Source: Halictus rubicundus (lineage: Eukaryota > Arthropoda > Insecta > Hymenoptera > Halictidae). Taken from it: a stretch of DNA of 64,000 nucleotides. The translations under genes and the position numbers were made by a program. The notes beneath the pieces are model-generated. The model was not told where the DNA came from. It saw only the letters and a program-made list of their open reading frames with translations, and ran no database searches. This document shows positions 57,308-64,000 of this stretch, piece by piece (the first letter of the stretch is position 1; each line of letters opens with the position of its first letter). The stretch spans positions 186,001 through 250,000 of the forward strand of contig NW_027488823.1 in assembly GCF_050948215.1 (NCBI RefSeq), written 5' to 3'.

Positions 57308-59710
57308 CACAGTGCGGACAAACAGCCTGTTTTCGGCACTTCTCGTAGTTTGGTTATTAATGTATATATAGAGGAAATTTTTTACAGATAATTATATTTA
57401 CCAATATAGTTAATAATTTTAACAAAAAAAGAAAAAATTTTTTTTTAAATTTATTATTAAAAATTATCAATTTTAATTTTAAAAACTAACAAGTTTAGAA
57501 CAAAATTAATAATAAATGGACCATATGTAAAATTAACAATAATAAACTTAAACAAATTATAATACTAGTAAATAAAATTAATAAACTTAAGAAAACGCTA
57601 TTCGCTACTCGAGTCATTCTCAGTACTTTGATTCCGATCCAAAATCGTTGACTGTCGTGATCTTGCTCATTTCTCATTAAGAACTGATCAATTTCAGTAA
57701 AATTGCAAGATTTGCTTTTTGTTGTAGTTTCTCGATATGTTGAAATAAGCGAATCGGATGTGAGTAAAAGATATGTTGAGCGATGCCGCGACTTTCGTTT
57801 CGCGTTGCTCTTGTTCGTTTTCGAATTAACGAAAAACTGACCTCAAGGAAACTTGTTGTAGATCTTGTCGATTCAATTGTTCGCGTTTACAAACTGATAC
57901 GGCGTTACAAAACGGTATTACTGGTCGTACAGCGACAGCCCCGGTGTTAGAATTACGATACGATGTTCGATACGATTTCAGTTGGTGTTCGCGATTTCTG
58001 GTGTTCTGATCTTCTATGTTAGTGCTTGGCGATACTTATACCTACGCTCGCCGCGATTCCCTCCCTTCGTCATTTTTGGGAGGAGTTTTTCAAAGCGGCC
58101 TAGGGGCTGTGATTGGCGGAGTTGAATTTGGAGGATGACCGTAGCAGACAATAAACCAAGGAAGCGCTTCGGACCAGGCAAGACATATTGAAGTTAAAAC
58201 GCGATGAGTAGGATAGCGCGGGCTGGCAAACAGATGGCCCGGAAACGAAATTCGTAGTTAAAAATCGGACGTTAAATAGTTGTATCCCATGGCTTCGAGG
58301 ATTTATTGTAGCTATGTCATAAACGGTAATTTATTGAGATTTGCAAGGGTTGTAAACGGACCCGTCTCGGTAGTGGCGTTAAAAACGTTTTTTCGGTAGG
58401 CACGTGGCGGACAGACGGCTCGCCTAGGCCATTGTTAAGGAAGGTGAGGGCGCAGGTAGCTCAAGGACGGTCCGAAATCCGTTGAGCGATTGGGGGGTCG
58501 TTACGCGTCGCAACAGATAATTGAATAAGTCGGAGTTCGTGTCCTGTCTACTGGTTTTTCGTGTATAATTCAGACGATATTTTCTGATTTCTTTGTGTCC
58601 CGCTTCTAATGCCTCCTCAGACAGAAGTCCCATTGGCACATCAAAATGATTAATAATGTCACACCCATGAATTAAAACTTTATGTATGGTTATAGGCATG
58701 TAGTACCAATTGTATTTTTCTATGTATAAATCTTATTATATATCATATCAAACATATATTAAAAATAAATTAAGAATTCATAAAAATGATTGATATATAA
58801 TTATTGCAAAATTTTATTATGCATAGAAATGATTATTATATTAATGATTATTATTAACAATTTCCATCCTAATACGCATGTTTTTCAAAAGAAATGTATT
58901 TCATATCGTGATATACACGAATATTGAACTTTTCCAGCAAATTCCCCACTGTAACTGTGCGCGAACAAATGGCAAAATTCTTTACGAAAATCCAAATTTG
59001 TTTACAAATGTATACTTATTGTTAATTATTTACAGAAAATGAAATTTAACAATATAACTAATACATTTAAAAAGAAAATAACAAATTTTCCACGATAGGT
59101 CCTACAGGAAAGGTATGGACACTTCTTAAAAAGTTTATAAAATTAAGAGTCACAAAAAGTGGCAGACAAAACTATGAAATTCTTAAACTATAATAAGTAA
59201 TGTATCCGAATAATCGCACGTTTTTTCATTTTCATTGCCGTTTTTGTATTATGTTAATTTGAAGTTTTATATGCAATTAACAAATAAAACCACCGTTGAA
59301 AATTTGTACAAAAAATAAATCTACTTTATTAAATGTAAAAAGAATGCATATTCCTTGGTAAGCACTTTCCATTACACAGAACTTTTATTGCAGACTCATT
59401 TACAGTTAATGTAATATTTTTCGATTTTTGGCATTTTAGAGAGTGCCTCCAAGGCCAAATTTTTTTACAAAAATCTAAATTTGGTTACTAATGCATATGT
59501 AATGATAATTAGTCACAAAAAATTAAATTTAACAATAAAATTAATGAATTGAAATAAAGAAAACAATTTTTATGCATAAAAATAATTGTTAAATGATTTT
59601 TAAATGAATAATAATATGGATTTCCGGCTAATATGCAGTTCTGCCAAAGGAAATTTTGGTACATCGTCAAATAAACATGTAGTGAGATGTGCCGAGTTGT
59701 CCGCACTGTG
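57308..59710 (-). mobile_element. Transib transposon (RAG1-related superfamily)
   Basis: A 2,403-bp element starting CACAGTGCGGACAAA and ending TTGTCCGCACTGTG, with a 5-bp TSD, CATCG, at 57303-57307 and 59711-59715. The CACWRTG terminal heptamer and 5-bp TSD are defining Transib features, and CACAGTG is also the heptamer of vertebrate V(D)J signal sequences. A minus-strand transposase C-terminus at 58424-58734 confirms the superfamily. The rest is AT-rich and decayed, with an internal duplication (about 58970-59095 and 59455-59570), so the copy is dead. Confidence 0.88.
58424..58734 (-). pseudogene. Transib transposase C-terminal fragment
   Basis: From an in-frame stop upstream (about 58737) the minus strand reads YIEKYNWYYMPITIHKVLIH followed by PMGLLSEEALEAGHKEIRKY and TRKTSRQDTNSDLFNYLLRR. 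The WYxMP..HKxLIHG and SEEAxEA..KxxR..R blocks are conserved among Transib transposases and are related to the RAG1 core C-terminus. Only this C-terminal part survives: the DDE residues would lie upstream (higher coordinates), where no frame persists. AG acceptor-like sequence sits near the start, so it may be a last exon. Confidence 0.8.
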
Positions 59711-59729
59711 CATCGTCGCGAACGTAACA

Positions 59730-60720
59730 TAGTACATAAGAAAAATGGTGAATTACGAGTATGCGTGGATTATCGCGAATTGAATAAGATCACCATTACA
59801 GATAATTTTCCGACGCCATTGATACACGATCACCGTGATCGACTGCGAGATAGAAATTATTTCAGTAGCTCGATTTAAGGAATAGTTTTCACCGCGTTTT
59901 TGTAGGAGAATCATCGGTAAGATATACGTCCTATAAAATGCTATTTGGTTTTACGAACGGACCCCTCGAGCGAGCTGGTCGAGGATATAAACATCTCTTC
60001 TCTATTGTTGACGGATTTACGAGATTTATTCAATTGTATCCGTGTAAATGAACTATAACCGACGAAGCGATAAAACACTGAAAAGATTAGTTTAGGTTGT
60101 ACGGTAAACGCACGCGATTAATGAGTGAATGACTTTATGCGCGAAAAATCCATTGATCATTTGTTAATTGCAGATGGCACGCCACGCGCCAATGGACAAG
60201 TCGAACGCTTCAACAGAACAATAACATCGATACTAGCGAAATTATCCGAGCATCCTAATAAGTGGGACCAAGTTCTCGATTTAGTAGAATACTCATTGAA
60301 TAACACGATTTCTTGATCGATTGGGGATACGCCCAGCAGATTATTGTTTGGTGTAAAGTCCACGACAACATTCGCCCCGTGTTAGAGTCTCAAATTGAGA
60401 AGGATTCAGATCTTGAAACCATTAGAAATGATGCGGTAGCCTGTATAAAACATTGTCAACGGGAAAACAAGCTAATTATAACGGAAAAAGGAAGCCCACG
60501 TCTTTGTATAGGGAAAAAGATTGCGTGGTAATACGGAATTATGGCACGGAATTAAATTGCTTGCTAAATTTAAAGGGCCTTACGCCGTAAAAAGAAACAT
60601 GATTCGACCGATACATGGTAGCCGATGTAGAAGGATTTCAAGTCACACAATTGCCGTATACTGGTTCCGTGAGTGCCGAATATATGAAGTCCTGGACCCG
60701 TGCTCGATCGGTTACATAGA
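59730..60720 (+). pseudogene. Ty3/gypsy pol relic, right part (RT to integrase)
   Basis: Continues the frame broken at 56551: HKKNGELRVCVDYRELNKIT (RT) at 59733-59800, then YKMLFGFTNG near 59935. An internal deletion leads straight to the integrase core: YKHLFSIVDGFTRFIQLYPC at about 59975, ADGTPRANGQVERFNRTI at 60170-60225 with the catalytic Glu, and a GPY module (AKFKGPY at about 60565). The C-terminal tail shifts frame at about 60600. The YLDD site, RNase H and most of integrase are missing, and several stops are present. The GPY module distinguishes it from the 12.7-kb gypsy element. Confidence 0.82.
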
Positions 60721-60879
60721 AACCATTTCATTAATATTAATTAATAGGTCCCCTCGTATCTCCGACAATAGCCAACCATGTGAGTGGATGTGGATCGATA
60801 GCACAAGCCGCGGACGGGACTAAAACGGTTTGCCGTACGAGGGGCGAGGCGAAAGCACGTGGCACCCCTGCACCGGTGG

Positions 60880-61155
60880 TGTGCGCTACACAAAAGAGAC
60901 ATCGATGGGGGAAGCGTTTTGCCTGGGGCAGACGTATCTCCCCATCACTGGTCAATACTAGCGATGGGCAGGATAGGGGCCGCCGAGAACGTCTCTTTCG
61001 TACAGCTTCCATCTTCGTCGCGCTTCGGTGCCATTTGCTTCCATCACCATGTGCCATGTGCGCTGGTTATGCCGCTGCTCAAAAGAGACGTTGGCGGGAG
61101 AAGCGTTTTGCCTGCAGCATGCATCCGCGCCTATCGCTGGTCTATACCGTGGTCC
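60880..61155. repeat. ~170-bp degenerate direct duplication
   Basis: CAAAAGAGACATCGATGGGG and AAGCGTTTTGCCTG at 60890-60930 recur as CAAAAGAGACGTTGGCGGGA and AAGCGTTTTGCCTG at 61079-61114, each followed by ATCNCTGGTC.ATAC. The frames open across it (60780-61265) follow the duplicated DNA and match no domain I know. Confidence 0.6.
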
Positions 61156-61209
61156 AGTTTATGGTCAGAATGGCCGAGCTATGGGTAATAACGCTTTCTA
61201 GAGATTGCG

Positions 61210-61395
61210 TTGAGCGTGTGCGTGATGTCATTGCAAACAGTTTCGGCCGAGCAGTGGAAAAATAAGCGACGAGTAATTAAAAGCGACGATCAATTAAAAA
61301 AAGAAAACGCGTTGTTACTGCGTAACGGGAAAAATAGTTTGATGCGGGAGCTCGAGAAAGAAAGTCATACGAAATATGTATTTCCAACCTTGTAA
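61210..61395 (+). other. Lysine/glutamate-rich ORF tail, unrecognised
   Basis: The frame ends with EQWKNKRRVIKSDDQLKKEN then LMRELEKESHTKYVFPTL and a stop. The charged, helical character looks protein-like and it lies about 500 bp downstream of the gypsy integrase relic in the same orientation. It could be a leftover of that element's 3' coding region. No family recognised. Confidence 0.3.
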
Positions 61396-62100
61396 TTTAC
61401 GATCTAATAAGATTTGTGTTTGAATTCCTATTTTCTATATTAGAGAAATCAATATTAATTCTTTCCTTAAATAAAACTCCTTCATTTTAGTATTTTTCTA
61501 GCAACTCCGACTAATTGAAATTTTCACAAAATTTTTCTACGCCATGTAGTAAACCAATTCTAAAAAAAAAAAAATCCAAGTCGTACAGTCCGATATTAAA
61601 ATAGTTATCGTTTTTTAACCCCTTGCAGTACGATTTATTTTATGGTTACAGAGATTAGAACTCTTTTGTGATTCATCATTTCCTAGAAAAGAAAAGAAAA
61701 TTTCTGTGTATTGTATGCATTTTACTAATTTTTCTATCTGTACTTGCTCGTGCATGGACGGGAAAGACCAGTGATTTCGGCTTTCCTCACGTCGATCACT
61801 CCGTCGCGATTAATTAAAGCCGCGCTCGGTTATTTGTAAGAGATGAGGTGTTTTGATTATTACTTCAACAACTTGTTACTAACGATAACTTTAATAACGG
61901 TAACGTGTACAAAACATGTAGCGGAAACGAGGAGTGTAGGTTTAAAGTGCCGGAAGATTTGCTGAACACTGGCGACGCGCTCGCAAAGATGGATATTTAA
62001 GGGCTGTAATTCTATGGTGGAGGTGGTAAAATGAGAGGAGAGAATGGGGGTGAGAGGATGGTGAGATTTCCCAGACGCGCTGTCCTAAAATGCGTGGAAA
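61396..62100. other. Unassigned AT-rich sequence
   Basis: AT-rich spacer with a poly-A run (61562-61573). A purine-rich tract, GAGGAGAGAATGGGGGTGAG, lies at 62034-62053. No gene seen. Confidence 0.4.
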
Positions 62101-62104
62101 ACTC

Positions 62105-62345
62105 GGACGAGTCCCGTCGCTTCGGGTTCACGACTCTTCGACCCTTAGACTAATTTATGGTCGGGGTTCGAAGTGCTTGGCGTTGCGTGTGCTGAATGTT
62201 ATTGGGAGGAAGTTGGTTTTTAGGTTTCGACATTGACCAGGCGCAGTCTTTGATTGTTTCTGTTCTGGCATTCGAGAGTCTAGGAAGAGTCCCGTCGCGT
62301 CGGGCATAAGAGTTTTCGCTCCTTGAGGTAATTTATTGCGGATGG
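62105..62345. repeat. ~180-bp degenerate direct duplication
   Basis: GAGTCCCGTCGCTTCGGG at about 62109 recurs as GAGTCCCGTCGCGTCGGGC at about 62287. Both are followed by a CTTCG/CGCTCC block and TAATTTAT.G.GGTCG. A third, weaker repeat starts near 62370. Function unknown. Confidence 0.6.
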
Positions 62346-62478
62346 TCGCAGTGATTGTATTTCTGTCTGACATTCGAGAACTCTTTTATGGGTCTCGCAT
62401 TTCGTTGCGTCCCAACACTATCCGTGCCTGTATTGAAAATTTGAAGACTGCATTTGATAAATACATATGTGTCACTTA

Positions 62479-62751
62479 CAGGATGTTCCAAAAATGTACT
62501 TCCTCGAAAGGGAAGATTTCTGAGGTCATTTCGTGCAACTTTTTCCTTTACGAAAAGGAACTTTATCCATTACGGTTCCAACTCCGCCAACACCAACACC
62601 ATGCTCTGCTGTATCCGCGCTTTGATTGGCTCGCGTTATTCGTTAATAAATTTTTAACGGAGCCGAGGAGAACAGTTTTGTAAAGATAATAGTTGCTTCA
62701 AATGACCTTGGGAATCTCCTCTTTCAAGGAAGTACATTTTGGTACACCCTG
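62479..62751. mobile_element. mariner/Tc1-type MITE with ~80-bp TIRs
   Basis: A 273-bp element flanked by TA (62477-62478 and 62752-62753). Left TIR starts CAGGATGTTCCAAAAATGTA. The right end is ATTTTGGTACACCCTG, so its complement is CAGGGTGTACCAAAAT. The arms align for about 80 bp, including ACTTCCTYGAAAG and GGTCATTT. The 110-bp middle is unrelated. CAGGGTGT-type ends with a TA target are common in insect mariner derivatives. Confidence 0.85.
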
Positions 62752-62759
62752 TATATTCT

Positions 62760-64000
62760 GCAATGATTATACATCGACGACGAAATAATCTGTTCGAGAT
62801 CCCTATAACGAGTCTGACTCGATGTAAGTAGTGCAAGGGATTAAGAGTATCCGAATATTAATGAGAGTCGTTGAATGTGAAGATTATAACCCTCAAAGCA
62901 GAAGTCGGCGAAAAGAGTACATTTCGGTTCGCGCATAACTGCGCGTGGCGCGTTAAGGCGACACCCGTATCAATAGGATTCCACATTACGCATGAAGTAC
63001 TATGTATTGACAACCGCGCGACGAAAAGTTTCAGAACCGTAACCCGGGCCCAGAGGGCCCGGATGCATTTTCTTCAATCAACATCCTCTGCTGCCGCGAC
63101 TTGGGGACACCCGCTTTGCCTGAATCATTGGAAATCTCCCCGAGGAGGAACGATAAGGATCCCGAGCCCGGTACCAAGCAACGCGGAAGCGCCGACGAGG
63201 GATCAAGGGTACTCAGAAGAAAACAGGCTTAACGTCCCGCGTTGGACATTCCCGGTCGCGGAAACGCGGTCGTTAGGGAAATCGGGAGATGAGGTGGACA
63301 GGGGCCCTCCCGTTGAGGTGCGTCCCTGCGTAGCCACCATAGAGCACGCGACAGCGATTGGGGGAAGAAAGGATAAGGAGAGTGGGGGACGCCTCACATC
63401 CGCGACCTCGAGCCCCCCAAAACTTCGCGTGGTGGCTCGAGTGGCGTTTGAGACGGGTCCGATCGTGTTATAGTTTCCTTTGTGTGCCGCTCGAACGGCT
63501 TTTTCGCGCTTATAGATTTCGTGCCGAGAGTATCTTATCGTACGGGTAGTACACAGTCTGGAAAGTCCGAGGAATTTCTGTAAAATCGCGTATACCATCG
63601 GAAACCGGTAGAGAAATCCGAGGACCGCGTTCCCTCGCTCGTCCAGTCAGCGAAATATCGATTTCCACGCGGAAAGATAGAGAGGCGGGTCTTCCGAAAA
63701 GCGCGAGCGTGCCGGTTATCTGCCGTGTTCGTCGAATCCTGTAACGACGTGCTTCGCTCGAATGATTCGCTGCCGGCTCGTTAATCGGCCTCTCAACGAA
63801 TTTGCTAATAAACATCTTCGATCTTCGGAAAGCTGTTTCACATTCTTTGAGAGGTCCCTTCCCGCCGAGGGGAACGTCCCGTCCGATCCCACGTAGAATC
63901 CTGCGCCCTTTCCGAGCTAATCCAGCCTTTGCGATCGTGCCCTCGGAGACTTCCAATTAGATTCCACGATTTCGTGTGACATCCCTCCTTTGGAGGCCCG
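62760..64000. other. Unassigned GC-rich sequence
   Basis: CpG-rich stretch with overlapping open frames on both strands (plus 62871-63473, 200 codons; minus 63203-63598 and 63510-63956). None has a recognisable domain, and opposing open frames in GC-rich DNA are expected by chance. A perfect hairpin, CCGGGCCC-AGA-GGGCCCGG, lies at 63044-63062. The region could be part of a host gene's CpG island continuing past the window. Confidence 0.35.

Larger units (their letters stand above)
56552..59729. mobile_element. LTR-like insert (TSD TAGT) containing two nested elements
   Basis: Begins TGTCACGTGCG at 56552 and ends CGAACGTAACA at 59729, flanked by TAGT on both sides (56548-56551 and 59730-59733). 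Removing it restores an in-phase gypsy pol frame, which validates the boundaries. Without the nested Transib (57308-59710 plus its 5-bp TSD) the insert is 770 bp, TG...CA bounded, with AATAAAC at about 56926. That is the profile of a solo LTR. It also carries a 239-bp piggyBac-type MITE at 56942-57180. Confidence 0.8.

Noticed and set aside
62871..63473. 200-codon plus-strand frame
   Set aside because: It lies in CpG-rich DNA with equally long open frames on the opposite strand and shows no domain, low-complexity pattern or splice context that would mark it as a gene.

Overview
The window reads as a repeat-dense, AT-rich intergenic or heterochromatic stretch of an insect genome, most likely a hymenopteran and plausibly an ant. 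The evidence is an insect-style transposon complement (Ty3/gypsy with a tRNA-Trp primer site, piggyBac, hAT, mariner, P-element, Transib), an interstitial run of the arthropod telomere motif TTAGG, AT-rich spacers with CpG-containing islands, and eukaryotic splice and polyadenylation signals. No bacterial operon, rRNA gene or CRISPR array was seen. I could not identify any intact host protein-coding gene. Nearly all recognisable coding sequence belongs to mobile elements.

Layout. 0-5 kb: a GA microsatellite, then a 3.3 kb element bounded by a 12-bp terminal inverted repeat (TIR) and arrays of GACGTC-type repeats, holding a splice-donor-terminated exon and a 143-bp pogo/Tigger-like MITE. A minisatellite and a minus-strand LTR-like segment follow. 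5-12.7 kb: mostly unassigned sequence carrying small MITEs at 9.8, 10.3 and 11.1 kb. 12,693-17,789: a complete Ty3/gypsy retrotransposon on the minus strand, of probable CsRn1/Kabuki type, with 500-bp LTRs, a CTTAT target-site duplication (TSD), intact gag and pol, and a classical -1 slippery heptamer. 17.8-28 kb: a long foldback, a second copy of the 11.1-kb MITE, short repeats, otherwise unassigned. 28-31 kb: an LTR-like segment and a broken P-element transposase. 30.9-33 kb: satellite-like units, direct and inverted, split by a CAGAGTTGGGCA-type element. 33,862-36,230: an unusual element with about 822-bp near-identical TIRs, each containing a tRNA-Arg-like sequence followed by a T8 run. 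39-43.4 kb: a mariner 3' end, LTR-like segments, a truncated gypsy gag and a hAT C-terminal fragment. 43,561-45,110: a 638-bp tandem array. 47,165-50,692: a composite CAGAGTTGGGCA element containing a piggyBac relic. 52,089-52,595: a two-exon, RGG-rich relic gene with one in-frame stop. 54.6-56.1 kb: a piggyBac end and a C-terminal transposase. 56.4-60.7 kb: a nested series in which a gypsy pol pseudogene is split by a 770-bp LTR-like insert (TSD TAGT), itself carrying a 239-bp piggyBac-type MITE (CTAA/TTAA) and a 2.4-kb Transib transposon (TSD CATCG, CACAGTG ends, RAG1-like C-terminal fragment). 60.8-64 kb: short duplications, a mariner-type MITE and GC-rich unassigned sequence.

The only element that looks potentially functional is the gypsy element at 12.7-17.8 kb (LTRs differing at about 6 of 500 positions by eye, full-length ORFs). 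The rest is a layered record of insertions whose relative order can be read from target-site duplications. The strongest 'undescribed' candidates are the tRNA-bearing giant-TIR element at 34-36 kb, the GACGTC-array element at 0.5-3.9 kb and the Transib copy with its related 638-bp tandem array. All identifications come from reading motifs by eye. No database search was possible.
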